NCBI RefSeq assembly: GCF_019278565.1 | Contig: NZ_CP058988.1 | Coordinates: forward strand, 2,356,001 to 2,420,000 | Source: Cellulophaga sp. HaHa_2_95 | GTDB taxonomy: Bacteria; Bacteroidota; Bacteroidia; Flavobacteriales; Flavobacteriaceae | Length of the DNA stretch: 64,000 nt | Reading direction: 5' to 3' | Shown here: positions 36,590 through 44,706 of the stretch, one piece after another | Layout of the letters: each line of letters begins with the position of its first letter | Position numbering within the stretch: the stretch's first letter is position 1 | Position numbers and translations under genes: made by a program | The notes under the pieces: model-generated | What the model saw: only the letters and a program-made list of their open reading frames with translations | Told to the model about the DNA's origin: nothing | The model's database searches: none

Positions 36590-36651
36590 TGTCACTTCGA
36601 GTGAATTATAAAGTAGCGGTAGCGGATTAATAATTAGTATCGAGAAGTAGT
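36590..36651. repeat. 117-base palindromic element, copy 5 (left half only)
   Basis: Carries the left arm (TGTCACTTCGAGTGAA) through TATCGAGAAGTAG and then stops, lacking the loop and right arm. Flank type is that of copies 1 and 2. Confidence 0.8.
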
Positions 36652-36690
36652 AATACAGTAAAAAAAGCATCATAGTATAGTATAATTTAT

Positions 36691-38247
36691 ATGAAATTAA
36701 ACGCTGAAGACCCTTCTATTTCATCTCCAATTTCCTCAGAAGAAATAGATAAATGCATTGCCGTATTAGCGCAACTCGTAAAAAATACAGATCAAATTTT
36801 TGATATTCCCCTTGAACAAAGAACGGAACTCCTTAAAGTAACCGGACAATTTTCTAGACCAAATAGAGACGAATTCTCCCGTCGGAAGAAAGATGCCAAA
36901 AAAGCTAATAAACGCAAGCAAGATAAAATGGATCGGGTGGCACGGAAAGAAACGGGAATCCGTAGTGCCCGCGAAGCACATATTTTTACTGCTCCAAAAT
37001 TATTACAAGCATCAGAATTAGCACATAAAGAACAGCAAGAATTGGAAGTTGCTCGTAATTGCTATGTCTGTAAAACATCGTTCACCAAGCTACACCATTT
37101 TTACGATACGATGTGTACGGAGTGTGGCGACTTTAATTATGCCAAACGTTTCCAATCCGCGAACGTAAAAGGGCAAGTAGCGGTTATTACCGGCTCTCGC
37201 TTAAAAATTGGCTATCATATCACCTTAATGTTATTGCGTGGCGGAGCAACTGTTATTGCAACCACACGTTTTCCTGTAGATTCCGCCTTACGCTTTTCCA
37301 AAGAAGCCGATTTTATGGAATGGGGGCACCGCTTAAAAATTCACGGATTAGATTTACGCCATATTCCGAGTGTAGAAATCTTCTGTAATTTTATAGAGCA
37401 GCAATATGATCATTTAGATATTTTAATTAATAATGCCGCACAAACGGTACGCAGGCCAGCAGGGTTCTACCACCATTTAATGGCGAATGAAGAACAACCG
37501 ATAGCAACGCTACCTAAGTTTGCACAAGAACTATTGCAAGATCATAACAGTTGTTTAGAAGAGTTAACGCAACTTACTACTACAGCGTCTCCGAACCAGA
37601 ATATGCCCGTTACTTGGCATGGTCCAGAACCAGGAATAGGCTTACGTGCTTCGGCGCAACTCTCGCAGATACCTTATAGTTTTGATAAGGCTTTAGTAGC
37701 CAAAGAAGTATTCCCGGAAGGGGAGTTGGATGCCGATTTGCAGCAGGTAGATTTACGAAATACCAACAGCTGGCGTCTGAAATTGGGTGAAATAGAAACT
37801 ACAGAAATGATAGAAGTACAGCTGGTAAATGCTGTCGCGCCTTTTGTTTTGTGTAACCGCTTGGCAGAGGTTATGAAAAAGAAGCCTACAGGGCAGAAAC
37901 ATATTATAAATGTCACGGCAATGGAAGGCAAATTCCACCGTGCTTTTAAAGAATCGCGACACCCACATACCAATATGGCAAAAGCGGCTTTAAACATGCT
38001 AACGCACACGGCTGCAGGCGATTTAGCCAAGCAAGGTATTTTTATGAATGCGGTAGATACGGGTTGGGTAACGGATGAAGACCCTGCTGCTTTGGCAAAA
38101 AAGAAGCAAGAAGAACAAGATTTTCAACCGCCTTTAGATATTGTTGATGGCGCTGCACGGGTTATGGATCCTTTATTTGATGGCATCAATACTGGAAAAC
38201 ATTGGGCAGGTAAATTCTTGAAAGATTATTTTCCTATAGATTGGTAG
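36691..38247 (+). CDS. Atypical SDR-fold protein with N-terminal zinc-ribbon-like region
   Basis: A 518-residue protein. Residues 1-120 are charged and helical with a Lys/Arg-rich stretch (near 60-90). Two CxxC pairs (C124/C127 and C142/C145) suggest a zinc ribbon. From about 160 it is a short-chain dehydrogenase/reductase Rossmann fold: [12 protein letters not shown] (glycine motif) and [11 protein letters not shown]. The catalytic segment reads NVTAMEGKF and [14 protein letters not shown]: the YxxxK Tyr is replaced by Thr (T427, K431) and the Ser by Thr. A large insert sits at about 255-370. It may bind NAD(P) without normal SDR catalysis, or use another residue. Function unknown. Confidence 0.8.
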   Translation: MKLNAEDPSISSPISSEEIDKCIAVLAQLVKNTDQIFDIPLEQRTELLKVTGQFSRPNRDEFSRRKKDAKKANKRKQDKMDRVARKETGIRSAREAHIFTAPKLLQASELAHKEQQELEVARNCYVCKTSFTKLHHFYDTMCTECGDFNYAKRFQSANVKGQVAVITGSRLKIGYHITLMLLRGGATVIATTRFPVDSALRFSKEADFMEWGHRLKIHGLDLRHIPSVEIFCNFIEQQYDHLDILINNAAQTVRRPAGFYHHLMANEEQPIATLPKFAQELLQDHNSCLEELTQLTTTASPNQNMPVTWHGPEPGIGLRASAQLSQIPYSFDKALVAKEVFPEGELDADLQQVDLRNTNSWRLKLGEIETTEMIEVQLVNAVAPFVLCNRLAEVMKKKPTGQKHIINVTAMEGKFHRAFKESRHPHTNMAKAALNMLTHTAAGDLAKQGIFMNAVDTGWVTDEDPAALAKKKQEEQDFQPPLDIVDGAARVMDPLFDGINTGKHWAGKFLKDYFPIDW

Positions 38248-38737
38248 GAGGTAAGCTTTCTTAGGAGTAAATAAAATACATTTGTTCACCAGACAAAGCA
38301 CTTTAGCTTCTCTTAGAATTGATTAGAGAAGCTACCTTGTGCTTTGGGAATAACTAGTGTAGCGTTAATCTGTGATAGCTACAAGTTAAACCATGACCCT
38401 TCATTTTACGAATAGCTCCTACTTCTACAAAAGAAGCATTCTTATGCTTTTTTCTCCTTGCTTTTAGGAAGATGCACATTGAGTTTCGATATGCAATTAA
38501 GTGACTCATTGATTTTTTTTATTATTATTTTCCTTTTCTGCGGAATCCCGCAAGGTTTTGAATAAGATTATGTTTTATATTAGCAATGTAATAATTCCCC
38601 CACAAATTTTTATGTAGTTTATTGTATGTCTTATTTAGATATTGGGATTGCTATGTTTAAAAAGTAGCATATAAATGGATTAACCGTATTCATACGGTTT
38701 TCAAATAAATAGTAAATAAAACAGTGAACATACGGTT
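38248..38737. other. 490-base intergenic region ahead of the three-gene operon
   Basis: Contains a large hairpin just after the SDR gene, a small hairpin TGCGGAATCCCGCA near 38538, and two inverted repeats built on ATACGG right before the operon (both listed). No reading frame or RNA gene recognised. The start of the first operon gene is taken at 38792, so the effective leader is 540 bases. Confidence 0.7.
38294..38346. repeat. Long stem-loop after the SDR gene
   Basis: Outer arms CAAAGCAC / GTGCTTTG (8 pairs) and inner arms TAGCTTCTCT / AGAGAAGCTA (10 pairs) with a small internal loop and an 11-base apical loop. There is no T-tract, so it is not a standard rho-independent terminator, though it may stop transcription or protect the mRNA end. 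Confidence 0.65.
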
Positions 38738-38750
38738 ATGCGTATGTTGT
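38684..38750. promoter_or_regulatory. Paired inverted repeats upstream of the defence-like operon (operator candidates)
   Basis: First palindrome: AACCGTAT TC ATACGGTT at 38684-38701 (8-base arms, 2-base gap). Second: AACATACG / CGTATGTT at 38729-38750 with a 6-base loop. CATACGGTT occurs in both, 38 bases apart. They lie 42-108 bases before the likely ATG at 38792, a typical regulator-binding position. Related CCGTAT sites recur on the far side of the operon at 43682 and 43707. Confidence 0.5.
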
Positions 38751-38791
38751 GTTCCATTAAAACAAGACTCTATTCTATTAATAATTGTAAC

Positions 38792-39424
38792 ATGAACAAA
38801 ACAACAACGGTATATCAAGACGCAATACGATTGCTGTATATTTTAGTAAATGGATCTGAAAATTTTAAAGATGAATCCAATTCTAAAGTGAAAGGGATTT
38901 TTAGAGGTAAGGCAAGACTTTATGCAATGGATTTTTGGGTTAGATATCCAGATTATTTTGCTTTTGAATTAATTAAAAAGCATGAAGAAACATCTGATCA
39001 TAAGTTTCTAAAACTTGCTGAATCTATATTTAATAATAATGAGCCTGATCTTCGGCGAATACCTATGATTAGATTTTTGTTCGGAGCATATGAAAAACTA
39101 GATAACACTTTGTCTATTCTTATTTCTAAGGGATTGTTAAGACAAGAAGGTTCAAAAAAAGAAAATATTCATCAGTATGACTTTTTAATATTTGAGGATG
39201 CATACGATTTAATCGATAGAGCATCAAAAGAGTTCCATATTCTTAAGTGGTATGATGATAGAACAAAGATTATTAATGAAATTGCAGGTCAAAGAGGAGG
39301 AAGAGCTTTAAAAGAGAGGCAATATGAGCAACTAGTTTATGCTCAAACAAAACTTGGAGGTATAATCCCCTCAATTAAAGAAGATGTTCTAATTAAACTA
39401 GAACAATTAATGACCAAAATCTAA
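38792..39424 (+). CDS. Small helical protein, ABC-3C middle-component-like (gene 1 of defence-like operon)
   Basis: A 210-residue cytoplasmic protein with no signal or membrane helix. I start at 38792 (MNKTTTVYQDAIRLLYILVNG); an upstream in-frame ATG lies inside the palindromic repeat. The block GKARLYAMDFWVRYPDYFAFEL and the later ILISKGLLRQEG, which looks like a winged-helix wing, resemble middle components of ABC-three-component systems, which bridge an ATPase and an effector. I cannot name the family with certainty. It is 11 bases upstream of an SMC-like ATPase gene and is the first of three tightly packed genes. Confidence 0.55.
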   Translation: MNKTTTVYQDAIRLLYILVNGSENFKDESNSKVKGIFRGKARLYAMDFWVRYPDYFAFELIKKHEETSDHKFLKLAESIFNNNEPDLRRIPMIRFLFGAYEKLDNTLSILISKGLLRQEGSKKENIHQYDFLIFEDAYDLIDRASKEFHILKWYDDRTKIINEIAGQRGGRALKERQYEQLVYAQTKLGGIIPSIKEDVLIKLEQLMTKI

Positions 39425-39435
39425 CAATTATAGAT

Positions 39436-41394
39436 ATGACTAAACTTATCGATAAACAGGGGTGGCTTGACGAAATTGCAGTTAAAAGCAAGTGTGAGAT
39501 TAGGGATGTGAAATCTGTTATTCAGAAATACGACATACAACAAAGTCCTAATACTGGTATTCCAAAACATTTAAAAATATTAGAGGTGTCGTTTTCTGGC
39601 ACAAAGGAAGGAAAGTTCTTAAATGATTTTGATTTTTCTTTTGATAATTTAAATTCTGGTATTTACGGTGTGCTATCTGATATTAATCTGAGAGGAAAAA
39701 CAACAATTCTAGAAACTATCAAATGGCTAATTAGAGGAAGTAGTTCTAGTTTATTTCAAGATGGAGTAAAAGGTTGGATAAAAAAAGCTTCTTTGAAATT
39801 TAAAATTAATGATATTCAATATCAAGTTAAACTAGAGCAATGTAAAAGTGAAGTTTCAGGTGTGTTATTAACTGAAAAAGAATCAATAATAGCTGAATTT
39901 TATTCTAATGATGAATTTGAAAATTGTATGTCTGAATTCATGATTAAAGAATTTTCTTTAGATAGGATTAGTGCCTTTAGAAAAGGAAAGCTTAAAGAAC
40001 AAGTTGGTAGTAAAGTTAATCATAATTGGGCCTCTTTAGCTTCTGCTTTGTTTATCAGTACAAATTATAGTTCATTATTTGGAGACGTGACAACTGATGG
40101 CCTTTCCAATCGGTTAATGAATATGTATTTAGGGTTACCTTGGATTTCGACTCACACTAACTTGAAAACTGTTCAAAGTCAAATTAACTCAGAGAATAAA
40201 GTAGAAGGTATTCATCTGGATAAGGAAACGGAACGTAAAAGAAAAAGATACTTAGAAATTACGTCAGAACTTGAGGAAATAGAAAAAAAAATTATAACAA
40301 TTCCTAGTGACAAAGATGTACAGGAAGTATTAAAAAAAACAAGGGAAGATTATGGTTCAATCAGTAGAAATTTAACTCAACTTGATACTGCCTTAAGAAG
40401 TTTGTCAGAAGATTTTAGGACTAGTAAAGAAACAAAACTAAATGATATAATTAAAGTAAATAATTTCAAAGAAGATCGTGCAGCAAATACAATTTTTAAG
40501 AGACTTAACCCTGTTTGCTGTCCACATTGCGATAATGAAATAACAAAAGAAAAAATTGAAAAGGAAAAAACAAGTCACCAATGTGCTATATGTGATGAAC
40601 CTTTATTAGTATCTGAAGATGCGGAGGTTTTATTAAATGAATTAATAACTAATTCAAAATCGTCAGAAAAGACGTTTAATGCGATAGATAGAGAATACAA
40701 AAAACAGAAAAAATATCATTCTGAATTATCATCTAAATTAATTCAATTCCAAAAAGACATTAGTTTTCGAGAAAATGAATTGAGTAAGTTTTCAGAAAGA
40801 CAACAGCTTGAAAAGGAAATCATGCGTTTGCAGATTCTGAAAGAGGAATATACTGTAAATGATTCGGAACTAAAACTACCGAAAAAGAACGATTTTATTG
40901 ATGAAGGGCTAATTATAAAGAAAGCAATAGAAGTTACAGAAGGTAGATTTAAGGTATTGCAAGAAGATCTTTTGAATAAGGTTAGTAATGAAATTTTACG
41001 AATATCAAAACTTGTAGGTCTTGGTCATATAGAATCTGTTAAATTAACTTCAAACCCTCATTTGAAATTAGAAAAAGACGGTAGCTCTACAAGCTATTCA
41101 AAATGTTCAGAAGGAGAAAAGTTAAGGTTGAAAGTTATAACTACAATAGCACTATTATCAGTTGCTGAAAAAGAAAATGTAGGTCGTCACCCAGGGGTTT
41201 TATTGATTGATTCGCCAGGAGCACAAGAGGTAGCTGATGAAGATTTAAATAGTTTAATTGAAGGATTAAAGCAATTAACAAAAGAGTTACCTTTTTTACA
41301 GATTATTATTGCGTCCAGAGCATCCGATGTTGTTCTTTCTCAAATAGATGAAAATCACCGTAAACATGCAAAAGGAGATTCGTATTTATGGTAA
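39436..41394 (+). CDS. SMC/Rad50-like ABC ATPase with coiled coil and two CxxC pairs (gene 2)
   Basis: 652 residues arranged as ATPase N-half, long coiled coil, ATPase C-half. The Walker A is SDINLRGKTT (K88), degenerate because the first Gly of GxxxxGK is Asp. The coiled coil (about 260-515) is broken by CCPHC (C362/C365) and CAIC (C383/C386), a zinc-ribbon version of the Rad50 hook. The C-half has the ABC signature KCSEGEKLRLK (558-561) and Walker B GVLLIDSPGA (D592), where Ser replaces the usual catalytic Glu. DSPG-type Walker B motifs are common in defence ATPases. Twelve bases separate it from gene 3. Probably the DNA-sensing motor of the system. Confidence 0.8.
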   Translation: MTKLIDKQGWLDEIAVKSKCEIRDVKSVIQKYDIQQSPNTGIPKHLKILEVSFSGTKEGKFLNDFDFSFDNLNSGIYGVLSDINLRGKTTILETIKWLIRGSSSSLFQDGVKGWIKKASLKFKINDIQYQVKLEQCKSEVSGVLLTEKESIIAEFYSNDEFENCMSEFMIKEFSLDRISAFRKGKLKEQVGSKVNHNWASLASALFISTNYSSLFGDVTTDGLSNRLMNMYLGLPWISTHTNLKTVQSQINSENKVEGIHLDKETERKRKRYLEITSELEEIEKKIITIPSDKDVQEVLKKTREDYGSISRNLTQLDTALRSLSEDFRTSKETKLNDIIKVNNFKEDRAANTIFKRLNPVCCPHCDNEITKEKIEKEKTSHQCAICDEPLLVSEDAEVLLNELITNSKSSEKTFNAIDREYKKQKKYHSELSSKLIQFQKDISFRENELSKFSERQQLEKEIMRLQILKEEYTVNDSELKLPKKNDFIDEGLIIKKAIEVTEGRFKVLQEDLLNKVSNEILRISKLVGLGHIESVKLTSNPHLKLEKDGSSTSYSKCSEGEKLRLKVITTIALLSVAEKENVGRHPGVLLIDSPGAQEVADEDLNSLIEGLKQLTKELPFLQIIIASRASDVVLSQIDENHRKHAKGDSYLW

Positions 41395-41406
41395 GTCAAG
41401 CTTGGT

Positions 41407-43317
41407 ATGAAATATAATTCCATAGATCAAATTATAATACAATTACTAGAATCAAATCAAGAGATTAAATTTGATCATTTAGGAGGCTTGATTTATCTTT
41501 ATGAAAATATAGACATAATATCTATATCTAAATTTTTATCTGAGATAATAACATCTATTGTATCTGAATTTGAAGAGCTTAGTTTAGAGGGGAAGTCAAT
41601 AGCGCAGAATATTTTAATTGGTGTAATCGAGAGATGTGATGATGAGTTTGCTATTCAAGAGATACTTTATGTTATTCTTAATTCAAATAAACAAATTAGA
41701 AATTCCTGTTTTAAAACTTTACTGAATCAATCAGATAACATTAAAAAGAATTCCTTAGTTAGAGCATGGCTATTAGAGGCTTCTTTTAGAGTAGTATTAA
41801 TTGATAAAACAAAAAGGTTTAGCTTACTAAGTAATCTTATAGATATTTCTATTGATGATTGTCCAGTTTATTTAAGGTACTCTTCTAAAATACTAGGATT
41901 AGCTTATTCGAATTGGCAAGAACAAGATATAATTGAAAAACTTATAGAAATAAGTGATGCCAATTTAGGCGAAGATGAAGTTTGGTTTGAGCTGGGCATG
42001 AGTTATTTACTTAATGCTCTAAATGCTCAAGAACATGACATGGCTCTTTCTAGTTTTCTATTGGCAAAAGATCATTTCGAAAAATCAATAGAAATTGGTA
42101 GTGAAAGACCTGATGCAGAGGCATACTATAACGTCCTATTAATCTTGACTTCTTTTTCTAATCCTAATGAAAAAATAGACTATAAAAAGCTTATAGCTAA
42201 AATGAATATGTCACTAACAATCTATAATGCGTGGCATGTTTTACAAGAAAATAATGAATGGATTAGTGCTAGGAATATCGAGATTACAAACTGGTATACT
42301 CTCATTAGTAAACTGGAACATCTACTAATACATCTTAGTGAACCAAGTTGGTTTGAACCAAAAGTAGTAATAGAGACCTACCTTTTAAATATTTACACTT
42401 CTAGCCGTGCGATTTTTAAGAGGGATAAAGTTGGCGGACTAGAAAAAATTATTCAACCAAGAATTGAGAGAGCATTAATTAATGAAGCAAGTAAAATATA
42501 TCTACTTGACAAATGGCTTGAAACACAGAGTGATTCGTTAATAAAAGATATAGGTCTTGAATTGAAAGAAGAATTACAGAAGATTAAAGGCAATCGTCAA
42601 TTTCAGACAGTACCACATTTTGAACAGTTAACGTCTAAATTATCTGTCGATAATAAAACTTCTCTTGATCAGTTCTTTGATGATTGTACATCATTAAATT
42701 CAGAAGAGCTTAATCCAGTTATTGAGGAATTATTAATAAAGTTATTAAAAGATGTTGAATTAAATTCAAGTTATAAAATCGAAAAAGTAAAACGTGGATT
42801 TCATATTTTATTAAATCAATCTATTACTTTTCTTTCATCGAGGATGAACTTAACCAAGATGAATGCTTCGCGAGTTGCATATCTTTATCAGAATAATCCT
42901 TTACCTAAGGAAGTTGCATTACAGGATGATTTGCATGATTATTTAATTGGAAATATAAATACTGCGACTACATCAGTTGAGAAAAGCGATGTCGCAGGTG
43001 GTCGAATAGATGTTAATGTTGCATTTAATATGTTTAACTTTTCTATTGAAATAAAGCGAGACTTGAACGATTGTTCATTCGAGAAAATTAGATCAAAATA
43101 TTTAGGCCAATCTGCAGAATATCTAGGTACAGATGTAAAACTCGGTTTTCTCATGGTATTGGATCTAACAGATAAGTCATCAGGAATGGGATCTATAGAG
43201 AGCAATGTGAAAGTTGAAATCATCAAAAAAGATAATGATCCAATAGAAAGGGCTATAGTTGTCATTATTGTACCTGGAAATAGAAAAACACCAAGTAATG
43301 TTAAAATAAAAGTGTAA
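41407..43317 (+). CDS. Helical-repeat protein with C-terminal PD-(D/E)xK nuclease domain (gene 3, effector)
   Basis: 636 residues. About 1-480 is a long all-helical array (HEAT/TPR-like, e.g. EVWFELGMSYLLNAL, RPDAEAYYNVLLIL). The C-terminal 130 residues look like a restriction-endonuclease fold: helix with LHDYLIGNI, GGRIDVNVAF (D535), FSIEIKRDL (E548, K550), then GQSAEYLG with Q568 and Y572, i.e. the D...ExK plus QxxxY pattern of Mrr/RecB-type nucleases. This is the likely DNA-cutting effector of the operon. I did not recognise the helical part; it may bind the middle component or DNA. Confidence 0.7.
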   Translation: MKYNSIDQIIIQLLESNQEIKFDHLGGLIYLYENIDIISISKFLSEIITSIVSEFEELSLEGKSIAQNILIGVIERCDDEFAIQEILYVILNSNKQIRNSCFKTLLNQSDNIKKNSLVRAWLLEASFRVVLIDKTKRFSLLSNLIDISIDDCPVYLRYSSKILGLAYSNWQEQDIIEKLIEISDANLGEDEVWFELGMSYLLNALNAQEHDMALSSFLLAKDHFEKSIEIGSERPDAEAYYNVLLILTSFSNPNEKIDYKKLIAKMNMSLTIYNAWHVLQENNEWISARNIEITNWYTLISKLEHLLIHLSEPSWFEPKVVIETYLLNIYTSSRAIFKRDKVGGLEKIIQPRIERALINEASKIYLLDKWLETQSDSLIKDIGLELKEELQKIKGNRQFQTVPHFEQLTSKLSVDNKTSLDQFFDDCTSLNSEELNPVIEELLIKLLKDVELNSSYKIEKVKRGFHILLNQSITFLSSRMNLTKMNASRVAYLYQNNPLPKEVALQDDLHDYLIGNINTATTSVEKSDVAGGRIDVNVAFNMFNFSIEIKRDLNDCSFEKIRSKYLGQSAEYLGTDVKLGFLMVLDLTDKSSGMGSIESNVKVEIIKKDNDPIERAIVVIIVPGNRKTPSNVKIKV

Positions 43318-43394
43318 AAATAACGAAAACAAAACAAAGAACTGAGGTAAAAAATAAGTAAATTCTTCTTTAATCTGAGACACTATTATTCTAG

Positions 43395-43433
43395 GCTCAT
43401 AGATTCAAAAAACAGACTCTTTGAGCTTTTTTT
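43395..43433 (+). terminator. Weak terminator after the nuclease gene
   Basis: Five-base stem GCTCA / TGAGC around a 22-base loop, then a T-tract. The short stem makes this uncertain. Confidence 0.4.
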
Positions 43434-43681
43434 ATTCGATTTATCCTCTATTTATTCAGGCAATATAGAAACGTAAGTTTCATAATAGGGTCTGCCAGAT
43501 TTTGCAATAGCAAAGGACAGATTTTAAGAAGAACTAAGACAAAAAAACAAACCAGTATTTCCTTAACGGGTTTCTATTTTTTACTTCTACTGTTTTTCTA
43601 AGGTTTTAAATAGCATTATTTTCTATATTAGTGCTATTAATATGTTACAATAAATTTTAGAGTAGTGTTAATTAAGTTTTT

Positions 43682-43714
43682 CCGTATGTTAGCTTCAATA
43701 GCAAAACCGTATCC
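43682..43714. promoter_or_regulatory. Direct CCGTAT repeats ahead of membrane LytTR gene
   Basis: CCGTATGTT at 43682-43690 and AACCGTATCC at 43705-43714, the CCGTAT cores 25 bases apart, 34-66 bases before the ATG. CCGTATGTT is the exact reverse complement of AACATACGG upstream of the three-gene operon. It may be a regulator site shared with that operon. Confidence 0.4.
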
Positions 43715-43747
43715 TAAAATAGGTGGACTAAAAAGAGCTTCAAATTC

Positions 43748-44584
43748 ATGAGTACAGCAGGACCCACTAAGAATACGGTAAAAACATTATGGCATACGTT
43801 TGTTAGCAATGCTGCATGGCCTTGGTTTCAGAAAGTACTTGCATTTACCATTTTCTCTTTAGTGGTCAACCATTTAGCATCGCAAGAAAGTTTTCCAGAT
43901 GGGGATGCGTATAGATTTCCTCTAGAAGGTTTTTTATCGTCTATTGCTTTATGTATTATTATAGGAATCATAGCGGAACTTAATTTTAAATTTTACAAGA
44001 AAAAGTATTTCGGTAAAAAGGTAGAAATTGTCAAAATCGTGTGGTTTATGGCTTCTACGCTAGGATATGTTACACTCATGTATATTCCCGTCAATATTAT
44101 TTTAAACATAGTTACAGGTGGCCAAACGGAGCTCTATTATTTGGTGATTGGTTTGCTAATTACATTGCTATTGAGTTTTATAATGATAAGCGTACTGTAT
44201 GCACAAGAGCTATACAATTTATATAAGATATCTATAAAAGATGCTGAAATCACCATTGAAAGCGGTGCAAAAACAACCAAACTCACCTACGAAAATATTG
44301 CCTGCTTTTACAGCGAAAACAAAATTGTGTACGCTGTTCAAAATGATGGTAAAACAATAACCTCTGATTTTACCTTGAATGCGCTCGAAGAAAGATTGAA
44401 CGATCAATTGTTTTTAAGAGCCAACCGGCAAATTATCATTCATAAAGATGCGGTAGAACAAATTGAAAAAATCGAAAATGGCAAGTTGCGTGTTCGCTTA
44501 AAAACTTCTGTTGAGAACGATGCAATTGCTGAAATTACGATCAGTCGCTACAAACGAAAAGCATTTATGGATTGGTTTTCATAA
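43748..44584 (+). CDS. Membrane-anchored LytTR DNA-binding regulator
   Basis: 278 residues with four transmembrane helices in the first 165 (e.g. FQKVLAFTIFSLVVNHLA, GFLSSIALCIIIGIIAEL) and a C-terminal LytTR domain (about 180-275; QLFLRANRQIIIHKDAVEQIE). It has no receiver domain, so it would be a one-component membrane regulator binding DNA near the envelope. It lies just after the defence-like operon and has CCGTAT repeats in its leader, so either autoregulation or cross-regulation is possible. Confidence 0.88.
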   Translation: MSTAGPTKNTVKTLWHTFVSNAAWPWFQKVLAFTIFSLVVNHLASQESFPDGDAYRFPLEGFLSSIALCIIIGIIAELNFKFYKKKYFGKKVEIVKIVWFMASTLGYVTLMYIPVNIILNIVTGGQTELYYLVIGLLITLLLSFIMISVLYAQELYNLYKISIKDAEITIESGAKTTKLTYENIACFYSENKIVYAVQNDGKTITSDFTLNALEERLNDQLFLRANRQIIIHKDAVEQIEKIENGKLRVRLKTSVENDAIAEITISRYKRKAFMDWFS

Positions 44585-44706
44585 ATGATGCTTACAATGA
44601 CCGACTATTCAGCTCTAAATTTACGACCATTCAGTAAGAATGCCCATTTTTAAAGAGATTCTTAAAGGTTTTGTTCTTTATTTCGCTTAGAAATAAAACA
44701 AACAAA

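Larger units (their letters stand above)
35381..36690. other. 1.3-kb non-coding repeat region
   Basis: No gene. It holds four full and one partial copy of a 117-base palindromic element (listed separately), a 20-base GC-rich palindrome, and between them stretches of degenerate AGTA-type short repeats (for example near 35392-35446, 35610-35650, 35925-35965 and 36118-36160). The last partial copy ends 40 bases before the SDR gene. Confidence 0.85.
43318..43747. other. 430-base intergenic region after the defence-like operon
   Basis: Holds a weak terminator (43395-43433) and two CCGTAT sites at 43682 and 43707 just ahead of the LytTR gene. Otherwise AT-rich with no reading frame of note. Confidence 0.7.

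Noticed and set aside
35459..36651. Regularly spaced repeats as a CRISPR array
   Set aside because: Repeat units are 117 bases and palindromic, the intervening sequences are themselves related to each other, and no cas gene is present.
37674..38030. 118-codon minus-strand frame inside the SDR gene
   Set aside because: Antisense to conserved SDR motifs, no promoter or start context of its own.
42939..43383. Minus-strand open frames over the end of the nuclease gene
   Set aside because: They are antisense to a well-supported coding region with clear domain motifs; their translations look like shadow sequence.
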